NCBI GenBank assembly: GCA_947574055.1
Contig: CANPIC010000005.1
Coordinates: forward strand, 22,133-86,132
From: an uncultured bacterium
Lineage (GTDB): Bacteria > Bacillota > Clostridia > Lachnospirales > Lachnospiraceae
DNA length: 64,000 nt
Reading direction: 5' to 3'
The notes below the pieces were generated by a model, which searched no databases, was not told the origin of the DNA, and saw only the letters and a list, made by a program, of their open reading frames with translations. This document shows, one piece after another, positions 45,402 through 55,106 of the stretch. Every line of letters begins with the position of its first letter. Position 1 is the first letter of the stretch. The position numbers and the translations under genes are program-made.

Positions 45402-46832
45402 TTAAACTGTTCCATGCTTCTTAGCCGGACGGTCTTCTCTCTTTGTGAACAGCATCTCAAAAGCGCTGATTATGTATTTCCTTGAATCAGCCGCTTCGAT
45501 GATCTCATCCACATATCCTCTTTTTGCTGCACTTTCCACGCTGGTCTGCAGCTTCGCATATTCCTCGGCACATGCGGAAATGGCGTCTGCTCCCTGTCCC
45601 TCACAGAGAATCCCGGCTGCCAGACGCGCGTCCATCATGCCGATCTGCGCATCCGTCCAGGCAAATGTGATGTCTGCGCCAATCGCTTTGGAATTCATAG
45701 CAACATAAGCACTGCCATAAGCCTGGCCGATGATAACATTCACTTTGGGAACCGTAGCACCCGCAAACGCCGCTGTCAGTTTGGCAGCCGCTTTTGCCAT
45801 GCCCTTTTCAGAACCTATGGTAGCCTCATATCCCTTTACATTGGTCAGGGACAGTACCGGTATTTCAAAAGCATCGCAGAAATTAATGAAATCTGCTGCC
45901 TTCTCACATCCTTTTTCGGTCAAAACAGCATCAAACTTGTCCGCTGCCTTACCCTCTTCGTCATAAACTTCCGTACGGTTGGCTACGGCGCCCACTGTCA
46001 TACCGTCAAGCCTGAGAAAACCTGTAACCATTTCTTTGGCATAGTTTCCCTTTACCTCAAAAAATACATGATCATCGGCAATCTCTGACAGCGCGATCGA
46101 GGTATCGCCCACACAGTTAGCGAGATCCGCACCGGCCCTGTTCAGGTCGTCTGTGCACTCCTCATAAGCAGAACTGTCCTCGTTATTAGAGGGAAGCAGG
46201 GATACCAGTTCACGGATTTTTGAAAGAATACCGGCTTCCTCATCCACGACATCCACAATGCCCGCTTCTTCGCTCTGGAACTGTGCGGAGGCACTGTTGC
46301 ATTTTTCCGTTGTATTGCCATCAAGAGCATTGGGGGAATTGACAAAGAGTTTTGCGTTTTTCTTTTCCATAAAGGTGAAATCCGTCAGCGTGGGAATCAG
46401 AGCAAGACCGCCGCCGCATGTTCCGAAGATTGCCGTGATCTGCGGTATCACACCACTGGCCTCCACCTGTTTTCTGTAAATCTCGCCGAATCCGTTCAGC
46501 GCATCCGTTGCTTCCTGCAGCCTGAGCCCTGCAGACTCAATCAGCCCGATAACAGGCGCGCCCGTCTTCAGTGCCAGCTGATACAGCGCGACAATCTTTT
46601 TGGCATGCATCTCACCCACGCTGCCGCCGAGCACGGAAGCGTCCTGGCTGTACACATAGACCGGATTGCCGTCAATCACCCCGTAGCCGGTGATCACACC
46701 GTCAGAAGGAGTTCCGGTTTGTTTCAGATTGAAATCCGTTGCTCTTGCCGTAACACGCGCACCGATTTCAACGAAACTGTTTTCATCGAGCAAAGCAGCT
46801 ATTCTTTGACCCGCTTGTGAAGTAGTACTCAT
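45402..46832 (-). CDS. Acyl-CoA carboxyltransferase subunit (MmdA/12S-like)
   Basis: A 476-residue two-domain crotonase-fold carboxyltransferase acting on an acyl-CoA (malonyl-, methylmalonyl- or glutaconyl-CoA type) and biotin. DASVLGGSVGEMHAKKI (about 63-79), GLIESAGLRLQEATDAL, IFGTCGGGLALIP (about 133), SEKGMAKAAAKLTAAFA and the oxyanion-forming GQAYGSAYVAMNSK (about 368) are present. It is shorter than MmdA (about 510). The substrate cannot be fixed from sequence. First gene of the cluster, behind a repeated leader of about 350 bases. Confidence 0.88.
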   Translation of the reverse strand: MSTTSQAGQRIAALLDENSFVEIGARVTARATDFNLKQTGTPSDGVITGYGVIDGNPVYVYSQDASVLGGSVGEMHAKKIVALYQLALKTGAPVIGLIESAGLRLQEATDALNGFGEIYRKQVEASGVIPQITAIFGTCGGGLALIPTLTDFTFMEKKNAKLFVNSPNALDGNTTEKCNSASAQFQSEEAGIVDVVDEEAGILSKIRELVSLLPSNNEDSSAYEECTDDLNRAGADLANCVGDTSIALSEIADDHVFFEVKGNYAKEMVTGFLRLDGMTVGAVANRTEVYDEEGKAADKFDAVLTEKGCEKAADFINFCDAFEIPVLSLTNVKGYEATIGSEKGMAKAAAKLTAAFAGATVPKVNVIIGQAYGSAYVAMNSKAIGADITFAWTDAQIGMMDARLAAGILCEGQGADAISACAEEYAKLQTSVESAAKRGYVDEIIEAADSRKYIISAFEMLFTKREDRPAKKHGTV

Positions 46833-47009
46833 TTTTCAGCCCTCCATTTTATATAAATGATAATAAAGATGAATCCCTTAGGCAGGATTCTCCGCCTGCC
46901 GCAGACTGTTCCAAATGAAACTGCCCATCTGCCGCAACGCAGTCAAAAGCGTCATGCACGGATCGGCCCCTCACAAAAACCCCGGATACACACCGCACAC
47001 GATAACTTA

Positions 47010-47161
47010 AATCCCGTTGAGATTATGGTACATGCTCCGCACATACCGACCGACGCCGCCCGGCGTTCTAATCTCTGTTGAGATTATCACAAGTGCTCCG
47101 CACATGCCCTTCCGGCAGATGACCATTTACGCCGGACCGGTATAATCTCTTTCGAGATTAT
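47010..47161 (-). repeat. Three hairpin-plus-box modules in the decarboxylase leader
   Basis: Within the 400-base non-coding region 46833-47232 the motif AATCTC-loop-GAGATT occurs three times: 47142-47161 (perfect 8-bp stem, GAAA loop on the minus strand), 47069-47087 and 47010-47024 (one G:T pair). After each hairpin on the minus strand comes GTGCGGAGCA or a close variant (GTGTGCGGTG in the third), with a GC-rich CCGG/CGGCG segment in the first two. Module spacing is about 74 and 61 bases. It may be a multi-site operator or a repeated RNA element. No ORF of convincing quality is present in this region. Confidence 0.65.
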
Positions 47162-47191
47162 ACCATAAAAGAATGTGGATGACTAGTTCAA

Positions 47192-47220
47192 ATAACACGA
47201 ATTTTACGAAAAACAGTCAA
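47192..47220 (-). promoter_or_regulatory. Candidate sigma-A promoter of the decarboxylase cluster
   Basis: Minus strand TTGACT (47215-47220), 17 bases, TGTTAT (47192-47197), directly after the dacA-type gene. The leader modules begin 30 bases downstream. A TATAAT also overlaps the first hairpin but lacks a -35. Confidence 0.45.
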
Positions 47221-47232
47221 ATTGTTACAACA

Positions 47233-48657
47233 TTATGAAACCGGTGAGGATTCCTGATCTGCTATGGTCAGAAACCGTTTTCCTATAAAAGCAAAAATAT
47301 AACGGAAATCTTTTCTTTTCACATCCTCTCCCGCAGTCAGCACTTCTGTTTCCAGGAGCTGTCTGCTGCCGTCACCGGATATAAGATAATAGGAAATTCG
47401 CCCCACTTCCGTCCCCTTTTCCACCGGCGCCTCCAGTGTCTTTTTGAGTTCCACCTCTGCCGTCACCTGCTCCGAAGGCGCAGTCAGCAGCCGGATAGGA
47501 AGTGGATTTTCCGCCCGCGCAACGGTGACAGATACAGGTTCGTAAGGATTGCCGCTCCCGGCCGCTCCCTCTGCCACGACAATGGGCGCCGTCTCTACCT
47601 TTGGCATAAACTCCCGGTACTCATAGTGTTCCAGCCCATAGGTAAACAAAAGTCTGCTGTCCGACCATTTCCAGGTCTTATGGTTTGGCCAGCCGCAGGC
47701 AAGCAAAGCCAGGGCAAACTGTCTGCCGTCCCGTTCCAGAGCTCCCACATAGCAATAGCCGGCCCCGTTGGTAAATCCGGTCTTCCCGGTCAGTGCACCA
47801 TCCATCATCGTAAGAAAGGCATTATGATTGATGCAGGTATAACGCCTCTTACCATCCCCATCCGCAAAAGAGCGGGAAGGGGTTCTCGTAATCTCCAGAA
47901 ATGCTTCCTTGGCCGGTGAGAGGGTGGCACAATAACGCATAATCAGAGCCAGATCTTCCGCCGTGGTAGAATGAACGATTTCTTCACCGCCCGGTCCCCG
48001 TTCTGCCGCATCCAGTCCATTGGGTGTCAGAAACGTGGTGTGTTCACATCCGATCTCACGGGCTTTTTGTGTCATCCTGTCACAGAAAGCCCGCACAGCC
48101 ATCTGGCTCTGTTCCCGGCTCCTTTCAGCCGGCTCCGGCAGATCCGTTCCCAGCCCGCCCAGATATTCTGCGATCGCCACTGCGGAATCATTGTGGGATT
48201 CCAGCATAAGCGAATACAGCAGATCATCCATCTGATACGTCATTCCCTTCTGCATCCCCAGATGTACTTTCGGCTGTCCTGCAGCATAGGCGGAGGCAGT
48301 CACCATGCTGCTGCGATCCCCCTCTTCCAGTGCCAGAATACAGGTCATAATCTTGGTGGTGCTGGCCATCGGCAGCACTTCACTGCCGTTTTTTTCATAT
48401 AATACCCGGCCACTGTCCATATCCAGCAGGACCGCCGCTTTGGCATACAGTTTCCCCGTCAGTTCAGCAGCCGCACCAGATGCGGTGCCCGCTCCCTCCG
48501 TCTGTACGTCCGCGCCGACCGGCAATCCGTCAATCAGCCCTGCCTCCTCCACCGGTAATAGGTCCGCCGCTTTGCCATGATATCTTCCCGCCAGCATCAT
48601 CAGGGCTGCCAGGATACAGACAAGGACGGCAGCCTCTCTTTTCTTTCTTCTCCCCAT
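47233..48657 (-). CDS. D-alanyl-D-alanine carboxypeptidase (S11), long form
   Basis: A penicillin-binding-protein-type carboxypeptidase trimming peptidoglycan stem peptides, exported by an N-terminal signal (about 8-30). It is 474 residues. The active-site motifs are STTK (about 98-101, catalytic Ser98), SHN (about 154-156) and KTG (about 292). A C-terminal beta domain (about 360-450) follows, and there is no obvious amphipathic anchor helix at the end. It follows the D-lyxose isomerase gene but is separated by a terminator. Confidence 0.92.
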   Translation of the reverse strand: MGRRKKREAAVLVCILAALMMLAGRYHGKAADLLPVEEAGLIDGLPVGADVQTEGAGTASGAAAELTGKLYAKAAVLLDMDSGRVLYEKNGSEVLPMASTTKIMTCILALEEGDRSSMVTASAYAAGQPKVHLGMQKGMTYQMDDLLYSLMLESHNDSAVAIAEYLGGLGTDLPEPAERSREQSQMAVRAFCDRMTQKAREIGCEHTTFLTPNGLDAAERGPGGEEIVHSTTAEDLALIMRYCATLSPAKEAFLEITRTPSRSFADGDGKRRYTCINHNAFLTMMDGALTGKTGFTNGAGYCYVGALERDGRQFALALLACGWPNHKTWKWSDSRLLFTYGLEHYEYREFMPKVETAPIVVAEGAAGSGNPYEPVSVTVARAENPLPIRLLTAPSEQVTAEVELKKTLEAPVEKGTEVGRISYYLISGDGSRQLLETEVLTAGEDVKRKDFRYIFAFIGKRFLTIADQESSPVS

Positions 48658-48701
48658 TGCATCCGCCCATATACTTCCTTATTTTTATATATATGAAAAA
48701 A

Positions 48702-48735
48702 GCATACCGCTTCATTCCTGTCTGAAACGGTATGC
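48702..48735 (-). terminator. Intrinsic terminator after the D-lyxose isomerase gene
   Basis: GCATACCG/CGGTATGC stem with inner TTCA/TGAA pairing and a T6 run on the minus strand. It starts 55 bases after the stop codon. Confidence 0.82.
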
Positions 48736-48789
48736 CTGCATTTTCCTGTATTCATTTTGTCCGCATACGACCAAAAACAATACCGGCCC

Positions 48790-49470
48790 CTATTTCGCCG
48801 CCGGATATTCAAAGCAGAGCAGACGATATGGCTCTTCGTCTTCCTCTATCGTGGGGAATCTTCCCATCTCTTCATAAAAACGATTGTCCGCATTGTCATC
48901 ATTGCACATCGACACCTCACCGATCAGCACATCACCGGTTCCGGGTTTTATATCAAAATCATGATACTGATGCGGCCAGAGCGTGATGCTCTCTCCCGGC
49001 GCAAGTTCCACACCGGTCCCCGCAGGTACCTGATAAGAACGTCCGTCCGCATTCACCGTCACATCCCCTTCATCCAGTGTGCCGTCACCTTTATCATTGT
49101 ATACATGGATGATCAGCGTACCGCCGCCCCGGTTGATGATATCCTCACTCTTATTCCAGTGGAAATGCATGGGAGCATGTTGCCCTTCTTTCAGCATCAG
49201 CAGCTTTTCCGCATATACCTTCTTGTACTTGGGATTGTTCTGGTTGCCATTCCTTAATGTGATCAGGGCAAATCCCACTTTTTCCCAGTCCCCCTGTCCG
49301 AAATCCGTAATATCCCATCCCAGCATATTGTCCCGGATCTCATCATATTCATGGTCTTTGTCCTGCCATTCCTGCGGCGTCCAGTTGCAAAACGGCGGCA
49401 GTGCAAAACCATGCTCCCTGATCAGATTCTCCATATAGCGGATGCAGTTGTTTACCTCAGAACGTTTCAT
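48790..49470 (-). CDS. D-lyxose/D-mannose-type sugar isomerase
   Basis: A 226-residue cupin-fold aldose-ketose isomerase of the D-lyxose ketol-isomerase family. The metal site is HFHWNKSEDIINRGGG (about 103-118, two His and Glu) and PHQYHDFDI (about 166-174). It interconverts D-lyxose and D-xylulose in characterised members, some also acting on mannose. The start at 49470 is preferred since GAGGG is 7 bases away; an ATG two codons earlier is too close to it. No transporter or kinase genes adjoin, which leaves its pathway open. Confidence 0.88.
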   Translation of the reverse strand: MKRSEVNNCIRYMENLIREHGFALPPFCNWTPQEWQDKDHEYDEIRDNMLGWDITDFGQGDWEKVGFALITLRNGNQNNPKYKKVYAEKLLMLKEGQHAPMHFHWNKSEDIINRGGGTLIIHVYNDKGDGTLDEGDVTVNADGRSYQVPAGTGVELAPGESITLWPHQYHDFDIKPGTGDVLIGEVSMCNDDNADNRFYEEMGRFPTIEEDEEPYRLLCFEYPAAK

Positions 49471-49509
49471 AGCCATACCCTCTTTCTTCTTTTGATAAAA
49501 TTAAGATTT

Positions 49510-50079
49510 TCAGATCTCCACCTTCAGCTCTGCCTCTTCCTCTGCCTGATGGCGGAAATCTTCGATCTGGTCCTCATTCAGAGAAGGAAGCTCGTCCAGC
49601 GAACGCACCCCGAAACTGCGCAGAAATTCTTCTGTGGTGCCAAAGAGCAGCGGCCTCCCCGGCGCGTCCAGGCGTCCCACTTCCTCCGCCAGGCCAAATT
49701 CGACCAGCCTGTTCACGGCATGGTCACTGTTGACTCCCCGTATCCGTTCCACCTCCAGTCTGGTAACAGGCTGCTTATAGGCGATAATGGACAATGTTTC
49801 CAGCAAAGCGTCCGTCAGCACATATTTTTTCGGCGTCCGGCCGATCTTGACCAGATATTCGTACATTTCTCCTTTGGTACACATCTGATAGGCATTTTCC
49901 AGTTCGATGATGGCAATGCCCCGGTCTTCGGCATCCAGTTTCCTGCGCATCCCGCCTATGATCTCTTCTGTTACCCCGATTTCCTCTCCAATCGCCTCTG
50001 CCAGTCTGGAAACTTCCACCGACTCTCCCATGGTAAAGAGAATCGCTTCGATTACAGCTTCCGCCTTTTGTCTCTCCAA
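49510..50079 (-). CDS. scpB: Segregation and condensation protein B
   Basis: Winged-helix subunit of the Smc-ScpAB condensin complex, 189 residues. EAVIEAILFTMGESVEVSRLAEAIG (about 6-30), LENAYQMCTKGEMYEYL and the second wing YKQPVTRLEVERIRGVNSDHAVNRLVEFGLAEEVGR (about 100-135) are typical. It has an acidic C-terminus. It follows scpA with a 37-base gap. Confidence 0.95.
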   Translation of the reverse strand: MERQKAEAVIEAILFTMGESVEVSRLAEAIGEEIGVTEEIIGGMRRKLDAEDRGIAIIELENAYQMCTKGEMYEYLVKIGRTPKKYVLTDALLETLSIIAYKQPVTRLEVERIRGVNSDHAVNRLVEFGLAEEVGRLDAPGRPLLFGTTEEFLRSFGVRSLDELPSLNEDQIEDFRHQAEEEAELKVEI

Positions 50080-50116
50080 CCTGTCATCCTCTTCTTTCCG
50101 TATCTGTTGCCGGAGC

Positions 50117-50866
50117 TTATGCCGCCCTGGCGTAAGTAATGATTATCTCATCGAAAATATGTTCCTGCTCGATCTGAATCCGTCCCACCTTCATCAATTC
50201 CAGAATCACCAGAAACGCCACAATGATCTCCATACGGCTGCCCTGTTTGCGGAGCAGTTCCCGGAAGGAGATCGTTCCGCGTTCCCGGATACAGGACTCG
50301 ATATAGGCTGACTGTTCTTCCAGATTGATCTCATCCTTTTCGATTTTGCCGTACCGGCTCCGGATCGGATCAACCCGGTCTTCCTGCTTCTTCACGACCT
50401 CTTTAAATACCGCATGCAGCCGGCTGAGTGTCATTCCTTCCAGCAGCCGGGCGCAGTCCACCGGCTCTCTGTACTCCGTGATCTCTTTCGGAAGCGTTGA
50501 TTTCTTAAACAGATTCCGCTTCGCATCCAGCTGCCTGTCCTTCAGTTCAAAGGACATATATTTATACATCTTATATTCCAGCAGCTTTTCCACCAGTTCC
50601 GCCCGCGGATCTTCTTCTTCCCCTTCCTCATTGACTTCCCGCGGAAGAAGCATCTTACATTTGATATCAATCAGTGTGGACGCCATGACAAGAAACTCAC
50701 TCATAATATCCATGTCTTCGGTTTCCATCTGGCGGATATAATCCAGATACTGTCTGGTGATCTCCACGATGGGAATATCATAGATATCCACTTTATTTTT
50801 CTCGATCAAATGCAGGAGAAGATCCAGGGGACCCTCAAATACCTGCAGCTTCACCGTAATCGCCAT
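50117..50866 (-). CDS. scpA: Segregation and condensation protein A
   Basis: Kleisin subunit bridging Smc heads, 249 residues. The N-terminal Smc-binding part has FEGPLDLLLHLIEKNKVDIYDIPI (about 9-32) and ITRQYLDYI; MASTLIDIKCKMLLP (about 66) is also diagnostic. The C-terminal winged helix contains TISFRELLRKQGSRMEIIVAFLVILELMKVG. AGGAGG lies upstream. It forms scpA-scpB. Confidence 0.95.
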   Translation of the reverse strand: MAITVKLQVFEGPLDLLLHLIEKNKVDIYDIPIVEITRQYLDYIRQMETEDMDIMSEFLVMASTLIDIKCKMLLPREVNEEGEEEDPRAELVEKLLEYKMYKYMSFELKDRQLDAKRNLFKKSTLPKEITEYREPVDCARLLEGMTLSRLHAVFKEVVKKQEDRVDPIRSRYGKIEKDEINLEEQSAYIESCIRERGTISFRELLRKQGSRMEIIVAFLVILELMKVGRIQIEQEHIFDEIIITYARAA

Positions 50867-50941
50867 CGTCTGTCCGGCCTCCTATTTATATGCTTTACAA
50901 CACCCTGCCGCTTCCTGCGTCTGTCAATCCATATGGATATC

Positions 50942-51808
50942 TTATGGTGCGCTGCTGTTTGCAGGCAGAAGTGTCACCACCACCAGTTCCCCCGGATTCC
51001 ACATACGCACCGGAATGGAATGTGTGCCAAGCCCTCTTCCCAGGACCATCGTACTCTCTCCCTGAGAAAACCTGCCGCCGTCATACCGGGGAAACAGCCC
51101 TATGGACGGAGACGCCACCCCGCCCAGATATGGCAGTCTGATGATCCCGCCATGCATATGTCCGGAGAGCACCAGATCCGCGCCCCAGTCCGCATATTCC
51201 GCAAAATAGACGGGGTTATGGGCCAGCAAAATCTGAAAACTGTCCCTGTCTGCAGGCCCCACAAGGCTTTCCACATAGTCCGCCGGCATTTCTTTTTGCC
51301 GGAAATGACGGAAGTAGCTGCGCGCTATCTGCAGACCACATACATTGACATTCACCTGCGGCAGACGCAGACGGCTGTTCACCAGGGTGACGACGCCGTA
51401 CTCTTCCAGTTTCGCCTTATACCGCTCATACATATGGTGAAACGGCCCGGGATTTTCCGCAGTCTTGTGCTCATGGTTTCCGTTGGCAGCGTAGACAGGA
51501 AAACGCTTTGCCAGCGCTTCCATAAGCGCCAGTGCATTGTCAAAGCTGCTCCCCTCTTTTGATGTATACAGATCACCTACCGCCATGACACTGTCCGGAT
51601 GACAGTCCGCCACTGCCCGGATCAGCTTCTCATTCCGTTTTCCGTATGATTTGTCATGCAGGTCAGACAGCATGACAATCGTATATTTTTTTTTGATCTT
51701 TTTCGAACGTATCTCATAAGGGACAATGACAAAACGATTCATATCCCTGGCTATGACAAATATGCCGTAACATATTATGAGCAAAAAGAGTACCAATATA
51801 TATTTCAT
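50942..51808 (-). CDS. Membrane-anchored calcineurin-like phosphoesterase
   Basis: A 288-residue metallophosphoesterase of the YkuE/YaeI type. An N-terminal membrane helix (about 3-20) is followed by the metal-binding motifs VMLSDLHDKSYG (about 44), VGDLY, AANGNHEHK (about 108-116) and SGHMHGGIIRLP (about 208). Family members hydrolyse UDP-diacylglycerol or other phosphodiesters; the substrate here is unknown. The start is ambiguous between 51808 (GGAG very close) and an ATG five codons upstream. It lies between scpA and a carboxypeptidase gene. Confidence 0.86.
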   Translation of the reverse strand: MKYILVLFLLIICYGIFVIARDMNRFVIVPYEIRSKKIKKKYTIVMLSDLHDKSYGKRNEKLIRAVADCHPDSVMAVGDLYTSKEGSSFDNALALMEALAKRFPVYAANGNHEHKTAENPGPFHHMYERYKAKLEEYGVVTLVNSRLRLPQVNVNVCGLQIARSYFRHFRQKEMPADYVESLVGPADRDSFQILLAHNPVYFAEYADWGADLVLSGHMHGGIIRLPYLGGVASPSIGLFPRYDGGRFSQGESTMVLGRGLGTHSIPVRMWNPGELVVVTLLPANSSAP

Positions 51809-51922
51809 GTTCTCCGCATCCATATGGCCGCCCGGGCAGACATTTCCTGCCCGCCGGCCCTAACAAGTGATATCCATTGCCGAATATACAGTATAACATG
51901 AAATCCCGATTCTTAAAAGTAC

Positions 51923-53209
51923 TTAAAAGAAAATACGGAACACTTTCTTCACATAATCGCGGTATGTAGCCTTTTCCACATCCTCGTCAAAGAGGATATC
52001 CACACTGCCGATTTCTTTTCCATCCAATATATACACTGCCCTCCCGGCAATATCCCCTTTCCTCACCGGAGCTTCCACTTCCACCGGCAGCAAAATCTCT
52101 TTTTTGATCTGGCTCACATCATGACCACCGATATCCAGATAGCGGAACGCTTCTCTGTAGATAATGGCAGCCTCGTCTGCCACACCGCCCTTCACTGTCC
52201 GGGCTGTCAGCGCGTCTTTATTCTCATCGGTATAAAGACTGCTCACGGCAAACCCGTAATTCAGCAATTTCATAGCATCCTGAAAACGGATCTTATAATC
52301 CGGCGCTGCCATCACGACCGCGATCAGATCAATGCCGTCTTTGTTGGCCGTAGCCGACAGACAATATTTCGCCTTGGCAGTGGAACCTGTCTTCAGCCCT
52401 GTGGTATACGGATACTGTTTCAGCAGTTTATTGGTACTGGAAAGCGTAAACTGGCTGCTTCCTTTCCTGGTCGTATGGGTGATGTCTTCCATCCAGATCT
52501 TGGTATACTGATAGATCTCCGGATATTCGGTAATCAGTGCCCGTGACATCAGCGCCACATCTCTGGCAGTGGTATAATGATTATCCGAATTTGTCAGACC
52601 GCAGCAATCCTCAAAATGGGTATCTGACATTCCCAGGCTCTCAGCCCTGCGATTCATCATGGCAACAAACTCTTCCTCCGTTCCCGCTATGTGTTCTGCC
52701 ATGGCTACCGAAGCATCATTACCGCTTGCCACAGTGATACATTTGATCAGAGTATCTACAGTCTGTACTTCACCTTCCTCCAGAAAAACCTGCGAACCGC
52801 CCATCGAGCGCGCATGGGCACTGGTCGTTACCGCATCATCCAATCGGATACTGCCCGCCTTTAAAGAATCAAAGATCAGCAGAAGCGTCATGATCTTTGT
52901 GATACTGGCCGGACTTCTGCGTGTCCGGGAGTCCTTTTCAAAGATAACCTGACCGGTGGATGCCTCCATCAAAATGGCATATGGCGCTGCGATCTCCACA
53001 TTGCCGGCACTCTGCACCGTCCCGTCTTCCTGCCCGTCTCCTGTATTCTCCGCTTGTTCTGTTTCCGGTACACGTTCCGTCCCTTCCTTTTGTTTCCCCT
53101 GCCCGCCTTCTCCTTCTGCCCGCACACGTTCCAAAGAAAAAAACAGACTCCCGGCCAGTACAGCCACACACAGCACAATGGCCGCCAGCTTATGTAAAGT
53201 TTTTTTCAC
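51923..53209 (-). CDS. dacF: D-alanyl-D-alanine carboxypeptidase (DacF-like)
   Basis: Second S11 carboxypeptidase of the window, 428 residues. Signal peptide (about 5-31) and an about 40-residue low-complexity acidic linker, then active-site SITK (about 102-105), SGN (about 162) and KTGS (about 264). The C-terminal region 325-428 forms the usual beta domain ending in an amphipathic helix (YRDYVKKVFRIFF) that can attach to the membrane. DacF orthologs act in sporulation, but sequence alone does not separate DacF from DacA. A CTGTCA/TGACAG hairpin lies in its leader (53235-53254). Confidence 0.9.
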   Translation of the reverse strand: MKKTLHKLAAIVLCVAVLAGSLFFSLERVRAEGEGGQGKQKEGTERVPETEQAENTGDGQEDGTVQSAGNVEIAAPYAILMEASTGQVIFEKDSRTRRSPASITKIMTLLLIFDSLKAGSIRLDDAVTTSAHARSMGGSQVFLEEGEVQTVDTLIKCITVASGNDASVAMAEHIAGTEEEFVAMMNRRAESLGMSDTHFEDCCGLTNSDNHYTTARDVALMSRALITEYPEIYQYTKIWMEDITHTTRKGSSQFTLSSTNKLLKQYPYTTGLKTGSTAKAKYCLSATANKDGIDLIAVVMAAPDYKIRFQDAMKLLNYGFAVSSLYTDENKDALTARTVKGGVADEAAIIYREAFRYLDIGGHDVSQIKKEILLPVEVEAPVRKGDIAGRAVYILDGKEIGSVDILFDEDVEKATYRDYVKKVFRIFF

Positions 53210-53303
53210 ACATCATCACTCCCGGCTGTGGGTTCTGTCACATATATATGACAGTGCCGTAAAAGATATCACCAAAAAAGGAGTACGCCTTGCCGCCACC
53301 TGC

Positions 53304-53333
53304 AAAAAAAGAGAATCCTGTTATACAGGATTC
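53304..53333 (-). terminator. Intrinsic terminator overlapping the chemoreceptor stop codon
   Basis: GAATCCTG/CAGGATTC stem whose loop contains the TAA stop, followed by TCT7 on the minus strand. Termination is thus encoded inside the last codons of the gene. Confidence 0.85.
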
Positions 53334-55054
53334 CCGGTTTCGCTAATTTTGAAATAACTGCATCCGTCCCAGAGGGCTTCCGCTATCTTTTCCAGATTGC
53401 CGGCATCTTCCGAAATGCCTTTCATAATCTCCCTCAGTTCCGCCACCGCCGTGGAAGTCTCTTCGGTACTTTCCGCGTTCTTGCGGGCAATGGAAGTCAG
53501 ATTCTGTGCCGAATCGACCACACTGTTTCTTGTCTTGTCGATCTCTCCCGTACCGTCGGCAATCTCGCCGACCGCATAGACGGAATGGTCGATCCCGGTT
53601 TTGAGTTTGCGGAATATGTCGCTCACATCATCCACCCGGCCACTTTGTTCTTCCATGATCTGCCGGACACCGTCCATCGTCTCCACTGCTTTATCGGAAT
53701 CATGAATCAGAGAAACGATAATCTCTTCGATTTTTCTCGCAGAATCGTTAGACTGTTCTGCCAGCTTCTGAATCTGTCCGGCAACAACGGCAAAGCCCCG
53801 CCCCTGTTCGCCGGCCCGTGCCGCCTCAATGGAAGCATTAAGCGAAAGGAGATTGGTCTCTTCTGCAATATCCGTGATCAGGTTGATGGCTTCCCTGATC
53901 TTCAATGCGGATTCATTGGTGGTGTTGGTCTGCTTATAAATCACCTCAATAGCCGCTTTTGTCCTGCTGTTGATCTCTTCCAGTTCCTTCAGCGTATTGA
54001 TCGCGCTTTCTCCCATCCTGGTCATATCCGCCGCATTGACATTCAGGCTGTCTATCTGCTGATTGTTCTTCTCAATCATATTTCCCATCATGACTACACT
54101 GTCCGAAGCCGCCTGCGTTTCCTGCGCCTGAGTGGCAGCCCCCTGCGCAATGTCATTAACAGCCGTATCAATCTGTGCAATATGATCCGCCGACTTTTCC
54201 GCCTGTCCGTACAGGGAATCCGCCGACCGGTTCACATCCTGACACATGTTATGGATATTCCTGATCACACCGGAAAGATGCTGCTGCAGACTGGCAATGG
54301 CACGCACAATATCTCCCACCTCATCATGGGAGCGCAGTTCCCTCTTACCAATGGTCGCACTCAGATTGCCTTCTGCGACCTCGCTCACCACTTCAATGCC
54401 CTTTGCCAGCCGTTTGATAATAAAGTGCACTACCAGCCAGCAGATTGCCAGACAGATCACAATCAGTACGATTCCTGTGAGCAGAATAATACCCAGAATG
54501 GCAGCAATATCCCCTTCTACTGTCTCCTGTTTCATGCCGGCAAATATCATCCCCACCGGTGTATCCGGATCATTCGTATTGTACAGGGGGACATAATATC
54601 CAAAATAAGGTTCTCCCTGCACATCGACGTTTTCTGCAAAATAAGTCTTCTTGCCTTTCAGCACATGATCCGTCACTGCCTGGGAAGCCTTGGTATCCAG
54701 TTCCCGTCGTCCGTTTTCATCCAGCACTGTGGTGACTTTTCTTGTATCGCCGTAGAAAATGGTGATATCAATACCAGTATTTTGCCTGATACTGTCAAAC
54801 CCGTCCATATCCTCTGTCAGGTTGAGTGAACCACTGTTCCAGAGCAAACCGTTTTCATCCACATAATATGTATCTTCATATCCCATCCCCATGCAGATAC
54901 TCTCCTGCACCGCAAGGGTCATGGCATACAGATCATTGCGAATTACTTCCTTCACAACTGTCGAAATACGGACCGAACACACCAGGTAAATAACTGCACA
55001 AAATACAACAACCGGTGCGATTACAAGTAACATGATTTTTCCTTTTAGTCTCAT
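53321..55054 (-). CDS. Methyl-accepting chemotaxis protein
   Basis: A 577-residue transmembrane chemoreceptor. Helix 1 (about 7-28), a periplasmic-type Cache sensor domain (about 30-185; [27 protein letters not shown] ... [10 protein letters not shown]), helix 2 (about 185-215), HAMP (about 215-270), and a signalling coiled coil with the kinase-contact hairpin [33 protein letters not shown] (about 385-415). The start at 55054 has GAGGGGAG before it; 27 further in-frame codons upstream overlap the end of the next gene and lack a site. Methylated probably by the CheR encoded at 34 kb. Confidence 0.94.
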   Translation of the reverse strand: MRLKGKIMLLVIAPVVVFCAVIYLVCSVRISTVVKEVIRNDLYAMTLAVQESICMGMGYEDTYYVDENGLLWNSGSLNLTEDMDGFDSIRQNTGIDITIFYGDTRKVTTVLDENGRRELDTKASQAVTDHVLKGKKTYFAENVDVQGEPYFGYYVPLYNTNDPDTPVGMIFAGMKQETVEGDIAAILGIILLTGIVLIVICLAICWLVVHFIIKRLAKGIEVVSEVAEGNLSATIGKRELRSHDEVGDIVRAIASLQQHLSGVIRNIHNMCQDVNRSADSLYGQAEKSADHIAQIDTAVNDIAQGAATQAQETQAASDSVVMMGNMIEKNNQQIDSLNVNAADMTRMGESAINTLKELEEINSRTKAAIEVIYKQTNTTNESALKIREAINLITDIAEETNLLSLNASIEAARAGEQGRGFAVVAGQIQKLAEQSNDSARKIEEIIVSLIHDSDKAVETMDGVRQIMEEQSGRVDDVSDIFRKLKTGIDHSVYAVGEIADGTGEIDKTRNSVVDSAQNLTSIARKNAESTEETSTAVAELREIMKGISEDAGNLEKIAEALWDGCSYFKISETGNPV

Positions 55055-55106
55055 CGCTACTCCCCTCTGTCTTTTGCAGTGAAGACTCTCTGTTACCTTC
55101 CGCTCT

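Noticed and set aside
53585..54829. A 414-codon plus-strand frame opposite the chemoreceptor
   Set aside because: Antisense shadow of a coiled-coil gene with recognisable MCP motifs; no ribosome site or promoter.
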